From: Oscillospiraceae bacterium | Lineage (GTDB): Bacteria; Bacillota; Clostridia; Oscillospirales; Ruminococcaceae | Assembly (NCBI GenBank): GCA_018380115.1 | Contig: JAGZUF010000003.1 | Location: 62,001-126,000, forward strand | DNA: 64,000 nucleotides | Direction of reading: 5' to 3' | Shown: one piece after another, positions 36,227-44,632 of the stretch | Layout: the number at the start of each line of letters is the position of its first letter | Position numbering within the stretch: position 1 is the stretch's first letter | Translations under genes and position numbers: made by a program | The notes under the pieces: model-generated | The model's input: only the letters and a program-made list of their open reading frames with translations | Told to the model about the DNA's origin: nothing | Database searches by the model: none

Positions 36227-38590
36227 AACTCTTTCCTCCGATTTCTGCTGTATTTCATCTATCGTCTGGGGCTGTGCCGCTGCTGCAGCGGCCCCGGCAG
36301 ACCGTCTTTTGGCCTTATAGGCATCAAAGCGTTTCAGGCGCAGCGCATTTGACACCACGAATACGCTGGAAAGGCTCATGGCCGCCGCGCCGAACATGGG
36401 GCTCAGCTTCCAGCCCAACGCGCTGTAGAATACGCCTGCGGCCAGCGGAATGCCCAGCGTGTTGTAGAAAAAGGCCCAGAACAGATTTTCTTTTATGTTG
36501 CGAATAACCGCCTTGGAAAGGCGGATAGCCGCAGGCACATCGCGCAAATCGTTTTTCATCAGCACCACATCGGCGCTTTCAATGGCAACGTCCGTGCCCG
36601 CCCCAATGGCCATGCCGACGTCCGCGCCCGCCAGGGCCGGCGCGTCGTTCACACCGTCGCCCACCATGGCCACTACCCGGCCTTGGCTGCGCAGCGCCGC
36701 CACATGGCGCGCCTTGTCCTGCGGAAGCACCTGGGCAACGACATGCGCAATGCCCAGCTTTTTCTGAATGGCAGCAGCCGTGCGCGCATTATCGCCTGTG
36801 AGCATCGTCACTTCAATGCCCATGGCCTGCAGTTCGCGCACCGCCTCCACACTGGTTTCCTTCAGGGTATCTGCCACAGCCACAATGCCTGCAAAGGCGC
36901 CGCCCTCTGCAAACAACAGCGGCGTTTTGCCGTCCTCTGAAAGCACGTCGGCCTTCTGCCGCCATTCTGCTGTCAGCTCTATGCCGGCCTCTGCCAGCAG
37001 GGCGGCATTGCCCGCAAGGCAAGCCCTGCCCGCAAGGTTCGCCTGCACACCCTTGCCGAACACCGCCTCAAAGCCCTCCACAGGCGCAGGCTGCACGCCC
37101 CTTTGCTTTGCATAGGCCAGCACGGCCCCGGCCAGGGGATGCTCGCTGGGCTTTTCTAGGCTGGCGGCCAGGCGTGTCAGGGCCGCCTCGTCAAACCCCT
37201 GCGCTGGCAGAACATCCGTCACCACCGGCTTGCCGTTGGTGAGGGTGCCTGTCTTATCCAGCACCACGGCGTTCACCGAATGGGCGGTTTCCAGTGCCTC
37301 GCCGGATTTGATGAGAATGCCGTTTTCAGCCCCTTTGCCGGTGCCCACCATGATAGCCACCGGCGTGGCAAGGCCCAGTGCACAGGGGCATGACACCACC
37401 AGCACGGCAATGCCGATGGAAAGGGCAAACTCTGCCGTCTGCCCCACGGCCAGCCAAATGACTGTTGCAGCCAGCGCAATGCCTATCACTACAGGCACGA
37501 ACACCCCGGCTATCTTGTCTGCCAGCTTGGCAATGGGGGCTTTGCTGGCGCTTGCCTCTTCTACAAGGCGGATAATTTGAGAAAGCGTGGTATCCTGGCC
37601 TACCTTTGTGGCGCGGAAACGGAACGAGCCCGTGGTGTTGATGCTGGCCGAAAGCACCGTGCTGCCCGGGCTTTTTTCCACCGGGATGCTTTCGCCCGTG
37701 ATGGCTGCCTCGTCCACGCTGGTTGCGCCTTCCACCACCACGCCGTCCACGGGGATACTCTGGCCCGGCTTCACTGCAATGATATCGCCCGCCTGCACCT
37801 GCTCTACAGGCACGGTGTGCTCTTCGCCGCCGCGCACGACAGTAGCGGTTTTGGGTGCAAGGCCAATGAGCTTTTCAATGGCCTCGCTGGTCTTGCCTTT
37901 ACTTTTGGCCTCCAGATATTTGCCCAGCGTAATAAGCGCCAAAATCATGGCGGCAGATTCAAAATATAAGTCCATATGGTACTGGTGTGCCAGCGCCATG
38001 TCACCCGTGCCCAAGCCGTACCCAATGCGCATGATGGCAAAAATGCCATAGGCAAAGGCAGCCGTAGAGCCAATGGCGATCAGGCTGTCCATATTGGGGC
38101 TGAGATGGAACAGGGTTTTGAAGCCCACCTGATAATACTTGCGGTTCACATAGGCAATGGGCAGGGCCAGAAGGAACTGCACCATTCCGAACGCCACGCC
38201 ATTTTCAATGCCGGTAAGAAAGCCGGGCAGCGGCAGGCCCGCCATGCTGCCCATGGAAACGTACATCAGCGGCACCAGAAAAACAAATGAAACGATAAGG
38301 CGTTTTTTCATATCCGCCATCTGCTGCACCGCGGGGCTTGCCTTTTTCTGCACCGGCACAGCCTGTGCAGCCGAGCCCTGCCCGGCGGGGCTGGCGCCAT
38401 AACCGGCCTTTTCCACTGCGGCCGTAATGGCCTGCGGCGAAAGCGAAGCGTCCGCTTCCACCACCATGCTGTTCGTCAAAAGGTTTACCGTAACATCCTG
38501 CACGCCGGCCACCTTGCGCACAGCCTTTTCCACATGAGCCGAGCAGGCAGAGCACGTCATGCCCGTCACGTCATATTTCTGTTTGGGCAT
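36017..38590 (-). CDS. copA: Copper-exporting P1B-type ATPase CopA with C-terminal CopZ-like domain
   Basis: An 857-residue Cu(I) exporter. An N-terminal HMA domain has GMTCSACSAHV; about eight helices follow, with the A-domain TGE (ITGESIPV), CPC metal site in VVSCPCALGLATP, DKTGTLTNGKP phosphorylation site, HPLAGAV and GDGVNDAPALAGAD. After the last helices an Ala-rich linker leads to a second HMA domain with GMMCQHCVAHV at residues about 788-857. A C-terminal HMA is unusual for CopA and begins with Met behind its own ribosome-binding site. AGGAGG precedes the ATG at 38590. Confidence 0.94.
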   Translation of the reverse strand: MPKQKYDVTGMTCSACSAHVEKAVRKVAGVQDVTVNLLTNSMVVEADASLSPQAITAAVEKAGYGASPAGQGSAAQAVPVQKKASPAVQQMADMKKRLIVSFVFLVPLMYVSMGSMAGLPLPGFLTGIENGVAFGMVQFLLALPIAYVNRKYYQVGFKTLFHLSPNMDSLIAIGSTAAFAYGIFAIMRIGYGLGTGDMALAHQYHMDLYFESAAMILALITLGKYLEAKSKGKTSEAIEKLIGLAPKTATVVRGGEEHTVPVEQVQAGDIIAVKPGQSIPVDGVVVEGATSVDEAAITGESIPVEKSPGSTVLSASINTTGSFRFRATKVGQDTTLSQIIRLVEEASASKAPIAKLADKIAGVFVPVVIGIALAATVIWLAVGQTAEFALSIGIAVLVVSCPCALGLATPVAIMVGTGKGAENGILIKSGEALETAHSVNAVVLDKTGTLTNGKPVVTDVLPAQGFDEAALTRLAASLEKPSEHPLAGAVLAYAKQRGVQPAPVEGFEAVFGKGVQANLAGRACLAGNAALLAEAGIELTAEWRQKADVLSEDGKTPLLFAEGGAFAGIVAVADTLKETSVEAVRELQAMGIEVTMLTGDNARTAAAIQKKLGIAHVVAQVLPQDKARHVAALRSQGRVVAMVGDGVNDAPALAGADVGMAIGAGTDVAIESADVVLMKNDLRDVPAAIRLSKAVIRNIKENLFWAFFYNTLGIPLAAGVFYSALGWKLSPMFGAAAMSLSSVFVVSNALRLKRFDAYKAKRRSAGAAAAAAQPQTIDEIQQKSEERVMKTVTLSIEGMMCQHCVAHVTKALSAIEGVTPVVDLEKKNAVCTLAGDVPAQALKDAVEEAGYTVTAVE

Positions 38591-38610
38591 ATTTATCCCT
38601 CCTCATATAG

Positions 38611-38667
38611 CCCCCACCCCCAGGGGGGTGTATGCTTTTAGTATACCTCAAAGCTCCAGTTTGTCAA
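38611..38667 (-). promoter_or_regulatory. copA promoter with CsoR-type operator
   Basis: On the minus strand TTGACA (38662-38667), 16 bp, TATACT (38640-38645). Directly downstream, 38611-38633 reads ATACACCCCCCTGGGGGTGG, a G/C-tract palindrome of the CsoR operator type (CCCC...GGGG flanked by TA). Repressor bound there would cover the transcription start. Confidence 0.7.
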
Positions 38668-38942
38668 GAGGCTTTTGCGGCCCTCAGCCGGGCAAGCTGT
38701 GACCATCGGCTAAAACGGCGGCCTGCGCCGGCCCCACAAGGGCCTGCCGGCGGCATGAGTCTCAAGTGCGCTGAATTTTATTATCCCGCCCGCATCATTG
38801 CACCCCAACCAGCAAGCGGGCCGCCTCTGTTCCAGCGCTTTTCGGCCCTGCCAGCCGACTGCCGGCATCCCTCTTCATTCCACATTTGAACCAAAAATTT
38901 TACAGGACATCTCCACCGGGCCAGCCTACGGCTTCCCTGCAC

Positions 38943-39185
38943 AGTCAGGCCCCCGGCTAAGCAGGAATTCCCGTGTGAACCATGGAAAGGGGCTCACGCC
39001 AGCAGGCCTTTCAGAAGGCACGGAGCAGGCTCCGCCTCCCGCATCACTTGCGCGTCAGCCCGGAAACAGGCATTGATTTTTCAGGCTAACCCTTTGCATA
39101 ACTGCCAAGCTGCTTTTCGTTTTCCGCTTCGCACAAAGTTTGAAGCAAAAGCTTTTTTGCCCTCCCGGCAGAGCCGGGAGCTCTT
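38943..39185 (-). repeat. Dispersed intergenic repeat, copy C
   Basis: Read on the minus strand the block runs CGGCTCTGCCGGGAGGGC, TGTGCGAAGCGG, AAGTGATGCGGGAGGCGGAG, CTCCGTGCCTTCTGAAAGGC, and ends CCGGGGGCCTGACT, matching copies A and B in order and spacing but with more changes. The rest of 38670-38942 is GC-rich and holds no gene I can support. Confidence 0.65.
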
Positions 39186-39200
39186 TCCTCCAAAGACAGC

Positions 39201-39250
39201 AAAAGAAAACCACCCCTGTAAAAGTATATCTTTACAAGGGTGGTTCTTTT
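39201..39250 (-). terminator. Terminator downstream of the membrane protein gene
   Basis: AAAAGAAAACCACCC...TGTAAA pairs with TTTACAAGGGTGGTTCTTTT around eight bases. It lies 64 bp past the stop at 39314. Confidence 0.75.
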
Positions 39251-39313
39251 CAGGCCGGTTTATTCCTGCACAGGGGCCGCCTGCGGTGCCTGTGCCTCTG
39301 GCTGCGGCGCATG

Positions 39314-40372
39314 CTACGCCTGCGCGCCCTGTGCCACCTGGGCGCGGAAAGCCGCATTGTCTTTCTTAGCCAACGCCGCCAGCTGGGCGGAATAACCCGT
39401 CAGCACATGCGGGAACTTCTGAAATATCATATGCAGCGTACCCTGCACGGCATCCTGGTTTTTCATGGGCAGTTCCCAGCTTCGGCCGTCCAAAGCCCAA
39501 AGGCGCATACCAAAGGATTTGCCGGTGGGGATAAAATTCACACGGTGCTGTGTGGTTATTTGATACGCCCACGCCACGTCCGACGTGCGCAGCAGCTGCG
39601 TTTTCGCACCCGTGTGGAACATAGTGAAGGCTTCACCCATGCGCAGCCCGTTCACAGGCTGTGTATCGTGATAAAACGCCTCTACACGCTCCAGCGCCAT
39701 GTCCTTGTCCCCAGTATCGGCGCAGAACTGCAGCAGGGCCTTCTGATAGCTGCCGCTCAGCGCGCGTATAAGAAACCAGATGCACGCACCCAGAGCCGCA
39801 AGCCCCCCTGCCAGCGCCAGCCACAGGGACGTGGGGGTATGGCCGTACACCTTGTTCACTTTCAGCACCAGCGCCGGGAACTGCCCCTGATATTCGGCCG
39901 CAATATAATCGTAGCCGATAGCCTCATGATAAAACTGAGCCGTCTCATCGTCCATCGCTTCAATGGTGCCCTTTACGCTGAGCACAGTGAACGGTGCCGC
40001 GCCGCCGCTGTAATACGCGTTTATCTCCTCCACAAGCTGCCCCACATCGGCCAGCGTCTCTTTCGGAAACGCCACGCCGATGCACAGCGTATCGGACACC
40101 GCCAGAACATATTCTTCTTCAATAACCTCGTCCGGCTTTCCACCGCCGCTTCGCGTGGTTTGCGCATAGCCGGTTATCAAATCACTGATGTCCGTTTTTA
40201 CATAGCTGCCTTCCAGTTCTTCAACCGAAAGGCTGCCCAGCTCTTTTGCGCCGCCCAACATAGCGAACACGCCCGGCAGGGCATACACAAAGCACCCCGC
40301 GGCCACCACGGCCCAAAGCACCACCCAGACCAGCACCTTCTTAAGGCTTTCCTTTTTCAACTCATTCAGCAT
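39314..40372 (-). CDS. Membrane protein of unknown function
   Basis: A 352-residue protein with an N-terminal helix (about residues 11-35), a soluble extracytoplasmic domain of about 145 residues (GSYVKTDISDLITGYAQTTR), a second helix near 180-200 and a cytoplasmic C-terminal domain of about 150 residues that begins with helical repeats (YQKALLQFCADTGDKDMALERVEAFY). No catalytic motif is evident and no family was recognised with certainty. The start at 40372 has GAGGAAAT upstream. It stands alone between two terminators. Confidence 0.7.
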   Translation of the reverse strand: MLNELKKESLKKVLVWVVLWAVVAAGCFVYALPGVFAMLGGAKELGSLSVEELEGSYVKTDISDLITGYAQTTRSGGGKPDEVIEEEYVLAVSDTLCIGVAFPKETLADVGQLVEEINAYYSGGAAPFTVLSVKGTIEAMDDETAQFYHEAIGYDYIAAEYQGQFPALVLKVNKVYGHTPTSLWLALAGGLAALGACIWFLIRALSGSYQKALLQFCADTGDKDMALERVEAFYHDTQPVNGLRMGEAFTMFHTGAKTQLLRTSDVAWAYQITTQHRVNFIPTGKSFGMRLWALDGRSWELPMKNQDAVQGTLHMIFQKFPHVLTGYSAQLAALAKKDNAAFRAQVAQGAQA

Positions 40373-40502
40373 AGCATTTCCTCTTTCACACGCATTTTGG
40401 CCTTCCGCCACTTTGATTATATCAGGCCACAGCCCAAAAATGAACACTTCGCATGAAATTATTTTACAATTTTACACGTTTTTGTTCTTCATGCGCAAAC
40501 AA

Positions 40503-40533
40503 AAAGGGGCACCGGCTTTTGCCGGGCCCCTTT
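40503..40533 (-). terminator. Terminator of the bceAB-like unit
   Basis: AAAGGGGC(A)CCGGC and GCCGGGCCCCTTT pair around TTTT. On the minus strand it is followed by T5 and lies after the small peptide gene 40572-40661. Confidence 0.85.
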
Positions 40534-40571
40534 CTGCACAGGCGCGAAAGAAAATGCCTGCATGCTTTTAT

Positions 40572-40661
40572 TCACCTGCGCCTGCTCGTTTTTCCCAGCA
40601 GAAACAGTGCGGCCAGCACCAGGCCCGTCAGGGCCGCCGCGGCCTTGAAAAAGTGCTTCAT
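40572..40661 (-). CDS. 29-residue membrane peptide downstream of the BceB-like permease
   Basis: ATG at 40661 with AAAGGGGAA upstream. The peptide has a basic start (MKHFFK), one 17-residue hydrophobic helix (AAAALTGLVLAALFLLG) and a basic tail (KTSRRR). It lies 15 bp after the permease stop and before a strong terminator, so it is co-transcribed. It may be a small transporter-associated subunit; no family is recognised. Confidence 0.55.
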   Translation of the reverse strand: MKHFFKAAAALTGLVLAALFLLGKTSRRR

Positions 40662-40676
40662 AATCGTTCCCCTTTC

Positions 40677-42638
40677 TTATGATGCGCGCACAAGGCGGTA
40701 ATAGCTTCGGGAGGTCAGCTTATAAACCAGCAGATAGGCCAGCGAGAACACGGCAAAAATGCACACACAGCATATGGCGAAAAGGGCCCGGTTTGTCATG
40801 GAGAACACCGTGAGAATGTTTGCAACAATGTTGAAAGCGAACAGCATGTGCACGGCGGCCATCAAAAGCGGCAGGAAGAACACCAGCAATATCTGTTTAT
40901 TGATGGTGCTTCTTACCTCCTGCCTGCTCATGCCCACGTTCTGTAAAATTACAAAGCGGTCGTGGTCATCGTAGCCCTCGCTGATCTGCTTATAGTAAAT
41001 GATGAGCACGGTTGCCATCATGAACATAAGGCCAAGGTAAAGCCCCAAGAACAAAAAGCTGCCGTACAGGCCGTACCAGCTTTCATCCGCCGCAGCCCGC
41101 GAATTGACATTGAAGGGCATGCCCTCCGGCGTGTTGGTGACAAGGCTTTGGCAGGCGCGCTGCTGCTGCGCGGGGCTGCCGGAGACATTCAAAAACAGGT
41201 TCACCTTCGGCGCGCCTGCCTCCTTGCCTGTAAATTCCTGCATCATACCGGCGGCCTGCTCGTAGGACGAAACCACCATGATATATGCGCCATAGCTGGA
41301 ATAGAACTGCTCTACCTCCTCCGGAAGCCCTTCCAGCGGGCACACAGCCAGCGTGTGCCCGGCAAACGTTACGGTTTGGGGCAGCGTGCTTTTGCCTGTG
41401 CACCACAGTAGGGCCTCGTCCTCCGCAAGCACCTGGCTGGCGCCGAAGGCGCGGTTATAATCCTCCACGCCCAATAACTGCACGGTATTAAGCGAGGCGT
41501 TGTCCTCCCGAAGCACGCCGTTCTCATCCATGGATACCGCGTTGCCGGAGCTGCATGTGCGCCAGGCGTACTGCTGCTCCACGCGTGAGCCGCTTTGCTG
41601 CACGGCGCTTTCCACCGCCTGATAGACATCTTCCAGGTTCTGGCCGCCCTCCAGCGTTACCGAGCCGCGGATATCTGTGGGATACAGGGTACGAAGCGTG
41701 TCGCTTTGCCCTGTGTAAAGGCATACCGTTGTGGACACCGTCACCAGCACCATGGTGAACAGGATACAGATGGCGGCCAGCCCGGCCGCGTTCTGCTTCA
41801 TGCGGTATATCATGCCGGAAACGCTGATGAAATGCCCCGGCTGGTAATAGAAATTTTTGCGCCTGCGCAGCCATTTCAAAAACGCAATGCTGCCAGCCGT
41901 GAACAGGCAGAATGTGCCCAGAATGACACACAGCACTGCGGCAAAAAACAGAAGCAGCGCGTTCAGAGGCTGGCTTACCGTCACAGCCGTATAATAGCCC
42001 CAGCCCAGGCTGAGCACGCCCACCACGGCCAGCAGCCAGGAGGCGCGCGGCTCTTTTTCGCCCATGCTGCCGCCGCGCAGCAGCTCTACCGGCTTCGCTA
42101 GGCGCACATGGTACAGGTTGTAGGCCAGCGTGCACAGAAAGATAGCGCCGAACAGCACCGCCGTAATCAGCATGGCGGCGGGCTCTATGCCAAAGGCGAT
42201 AGGGGTGGAAATATCCATCATATACAGAAGGCCCAGAAACAGAAGCTTTGAGAGCAGCATGCCCGCGCCCAAGCCCAGCACAAGGCAGATAACGGCTGTA
42301 TACAGCGTCTCCCACAAAAGCATGGCGGCAATGTGCCCCCGTTCCATGCCAAGCACACAGTAAAGGCCCAGTTCTTTTTTTCGGCGCTTGATGAGAAAGC
42401 TGTTCGTCCAGAAAATAAGCGCCACGCAGAAGATGCCCACAATGCCTGTGCCTAAAAAGAAGATGGTAAGGGCAATGGCCGCGCCCGGCACCTGCGCCAA
42501 GCCGCCGTTCAGGGTGATGGACTGCATGATATAATACATCGCCACGCTTACGCTGCACGTAAGAAGGTAAGGGAAATATGTGGTGCGGTTATTTTTCAGG
42601 TTCTGCCAAGCAAGTTTCGGATACAGCATGCTTTTCAT
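40677..42638 (-). CDS. BceB-like ABC transporter permease
   Basis: A 653-residue permease with ten predicted helices and a large extracytoplasmic domain (about residues 310-520, between helices 7 and 8), the hallmark of BceAB-type peptide detoxification pumps. These pumps free lipid-II-cycle intermediates from bacitracin-like or lantibiotic peptides and act as the sensor for the partner kinase. FtsX-like regions occur at both ends (RRKKELGLYCVLGMERGHI, and YDDHDRFVILQNVGMSRQEV). It overlaps the ATPase gene by 4 bp. Confidence 0.9.
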   Translation of the reverse strand: MKSMLYPKLAWQNLKNNRTTYFPYLLTCSVSVAMYYIMQSITLNGGLAQVPGAAIALTIFFLGTGIVGIFCVALIFWTNSFLIKRRKKELGLYCVLGMERGHIAAMLLWETLYTAVICLVLGLGAGMLLSKLLFLGLLYMMDISTPIAFGIEPAAMLITAVLFGAIFLCTLAYNLYHVRLAKPVELLRGGSMGEKEPRASWLLAVVGVLSLGWGYYTAVTVSQPLNALLLFFAAVLCVILGTFCLFTAGSIAFLKWLRRRKNFYYQPGHFISVSGMIYRMKQNAAGLAAICILFTMVLVTVSTTVCLYTGQSDTLRTLYPTDIRGSVTLEGGQNLEDVYQAVESAVQQSGSRVEQQYAWRTCSSGNAVSMDENGVLREDNASLNTVQLLGVEDYNRAFGASQVLAEDEALLWCTGKSTLPQTVTFAGHTLAVCPLEGLPEEVEQFYSSYGAYIMVVSSYEQAAGMMQEFTGKEAGAPKVNLFLNVSGSPAQQQRACQSLVTNTPEGMPFNVNSRAAADESWYGLYGSFLFLGLYLGLMFMMATVLIIYYKQISEGYDDHDRFVILQNVGMSRQEVRSTINKQILLVFFLPLLMAAVHMLFAFNIVANILTVFSMTNRALFAICCVCIFAVFSLAYLLVYKLTSRSYYRLVRAS

Positions 42639-43399
42639 ACGGCATCGCCCCCTGCACTGAGCAGCATCAGCGTGTCGCTGATCTTGCCGAAAAATTCGCC
42701 CGGCGCGGCTGTGCCGCGGTACAATTCATGGAATACCACGCCGTCCTTAATAAACAGCACGCGCTTTGCGCAGCTTGCGGCCCTTGTAGAGTGCGTCACC
42801 ATCAGAATGGTCTGACCTGCCTCGTTCACCTGACTGAAGGTCTCCAGCAGGCGGGCGCTTGCCTTGGAATCCAGCGCGCCTGTGGGCTCGTCTGCCAGAA
42901 CGATGGCCGGGCGCGTAATCAGCGCGCGGGCCACCGCGGCGCGCTGCTTCTGCCCGCCGGACACCTCATACGGGTATTTTTCCAAAAGCTGCGTGATGCC
43001 CAGCACGTCGCTCACCGCCTTCAGACGGGGCACCATGTCGTCATAGCGCATATGGGAGAGCACCAGCGGCAGCAGGATATTATCTTTCAGCGAAAAGGTG
43101 TCCAGCAGGTTAAAATCCTGAAACACAAAACCAAGGCGCTGGCGGCGGAAGGCGGAAAGCTGCTTATCCGGCACATCGGCCAGGTTCTGCCCGTTCAGGC
43201 GCACCGCACCCTGCGTAGGCCTGTCCAGTGTGGCAAGGATATTCAAAAGCGTTGTTTTGCCGCTGCCGCTTTCACCCATGATGGCCACGAACTCCCCTGC
43301 CTGCACGGAAAAGGAAACGTCGCTCAGCGCCTGCACCTGGTGCGCGCCAAAGCGTGTGGTGTATATCTTTTTCAGATGCTCTACCTGCAGCAAAGCCAT
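42635..43399 (-). CDS. BceA-like ABC transporter ATP-binding protein
   Basis: A 254-residue ATPase of the MacB/BceA class: Walker A MGESGSGKTTL, Q-loop FVFQDFNLLDTFSLKDN, signature VSGGQKQRAAVARAL, Walker B AIVLADEPTGALDSK, switch His in MVTHSTRAAS. The last 35 residues (GEFFGKISDTLMLL) extend past the usual domain end. It has its own promoter region with a BceR-type site (43471-43544), separate from the kinase gene. Confidence 0.92.
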   Translation of the reverse strand: MALLQVEHLKKIYTTRFGAHQVQALSDVSFSVQAGEFVAIMGESGSGKTTLLNILATLDRPTQGAVRLNGQNLADVPDKQLSAFRRQRLGFVFQDFNLLDTFSLKDNILLPLVLSHMRYDDMVPRLKAVSDVLGITQLLEKYPYEVSGGQKQRAAVARALITRPAIVLADEPTGALDSKASARLLETFSQVNEAGQTILMVTHSTRAASCAKRVLFIKDGVVFHELYRGTAAPGEFFGKISDTLMLLSAGGDAV

Positions 43400-43470
43400 A
43401 TTCTCTATCCCCTTTTCTCTGCGCCCGCGCCTGCCTTATGTGACAGGGCAGGGCGCCTGTTCTGCTTTTT

Positions 43471-43544
43471 ATGATACCCGCATATAGGCTGCAGTGCCAT
43501 AGCGTGCGCTTACATCTGCCCGCAGCGGGCTTACGCTTTTGTAA
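43471..43544 (-). promoter_or_regulatory. Promoter and BceR-like operator of the bceAB-like genes
   Basis: On the minus strand TTACAAAAGCGTAA (43531-43544) matches the inverted-repeat form TnACA-N4-TGTAA known for BceR-type regulators with one change, and a further TGTAA half-site follows 22 bp on. A -10 TATCAT lies at 43471-43476 about 72 nt before the ATPase start. Regulation by the adjacent response regulator is an inference. Confidence 0.5.
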
Positions 43545-43578
43545 GCATGCTGCCGGCAACCACAAACAGACGAAAAAT

Positions 43579-43612
43579 GCCGCAGCGGCACACATGTGCG
43601 TGCCGCTGCGGC
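43579..43612 (-). terminator. Terminator after the BceS-like kinase gene
   Basis: A perfect 12-bp stem GCCGCAGCGGCA/TGCCGCTGCGGC with a 10-base loop, followed on the minus strand by ATTTTTC. It lies 19 bp past the kinase stop, so bceRS-like and bceAB-like units are separate. Confidence 0.8.
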
Positions 43613-43630
43613 CATCTGCAGAAAAAGAGG

Positions 43631-44632
43631 TCACTCCACCACAAGCGGCACCTGCGGAAACGTAAGCACAGCGCGTGTACCACTGCCTTTTTCCGATTCC
43701 AGCCGCAGCACATGGCCCAGCCTTTGCGTAATCTGCCGACACAGGTACAGCCCAAGGCCTGAGCTGTGCCGCTCGCCGCGCCCATTCAGCCCGGTGAAGC
43801 CGCGCTCGAACACGCGGGGCAGCTCGTCCGGCGAGATGCCGATGCCGCTGTCCTCCACCACCAGCGCGCCGTCCTGCGCGTATACCTTTACAAAGCCGCG
43901 CCGGGTATATTTTACAGCATTTGTCAAAAGCTGCTCCAGCACAAGGCCCAGCCATTTTGTGTCAGAGACGGCCTGTATGCCTGTGGGCTGTACCTCCAGC
44001 CTCACCTGCTGTTTGCCTGCAAACAGCGGCTGTACGCGGCGTACAGCCGCCTGCACCGCCGCATCCACATCCACCTTCTGGGCATACAGGTCTTTTGTCA
44101 TGCTGGCCATCCGCTGGTAGCTCATCACCATATCCACATACTGCTGCGTCTGAAACAATTCACTGAGGAACATGCGCTGCGAGGGGAACTCTTCCTCCTG
44201 CGCCAGAAGCTGCATAGCCGCTAGCGGCGTTTTGATCTGATGCGCCCACAGGGTGTAATATTCCTGCGCGTCCCGTCGGGCCGCCTCGCTGCGCTCTACC
44301 GCGCTGCGGCGCGCGGCATCCACTGCGCGCACAAGGGCCTGCCAATCCTCATCCAGAAGGCCGCGCGGCGCTGGCAGCTCCTCCAGCGCTGTGCCGCTTT
44401 GGCGCAGCAGCACCTGCAGCGCGTTGTGCACGGCGCGGTAGCGGTATAGCCCGGCGGCAAAGGCCAGGGCCGCGCCCGTGCTCAGCATCAGCGATGTATA
44501 CACGGCCAGCTCGCGCGGGGCATGGTACAGCTCTGTAATAAGAAATAAAAAGGCGACGGCCGCCGCCAGAAGGCAGGCCGCCGCCCGTTTTTCATGCAGG
44601 TAGGCAAAGGCTAGCTTACATTCCTTGTTCAT
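43631..44632 (-). CDS. BceS-like intramembrane-sensing histidine kinase
   Basis: A 333-residue kinase with two close N-terminal helices (about residues 16-35 and 40-62) and almost no extracytoplasmic loop, as in BceS-type kinases that sense through the ABC transporter. H-box is WAHQIKTPLAAMQLL, N-box LLTNAVKYTRRG, G1 VVEDSGIGISPDE, G2 HSSGLGLYLCRQI. ATG at 44632 overlaps the regulator's stop (ATGA). Confidence 0.9.
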   Translation of the reverse strand: MNKECKLAFAYLHEKRAAACLLAAAVAFLFLITELYHAPRELAVYTSLMLSTGAALAFAAGLYRYRAVHNALQVLLRQSGTALEELPAPRGLLDEDWQALVRAVDAARRSAVERSEAARRDAQEYYTLWAHQIKTPLAAMQLLAQEEEFPSQRMFLSELFQTQQYVDMVMSYQRMASMTKDLYAQKVDVDAAVQAAVRRVQPLFAGKQQVRLEVQPTGIQAVSDTKWLGLVLEQLLTNAVKYTRRGFVKVYAQDGALVVEDSGIGISPDELPRVFERGFTGLNGRGERHSSGLGLYLCRQITQRLGHVLRLESEKGSGTRAVLTFPQVPLVVE

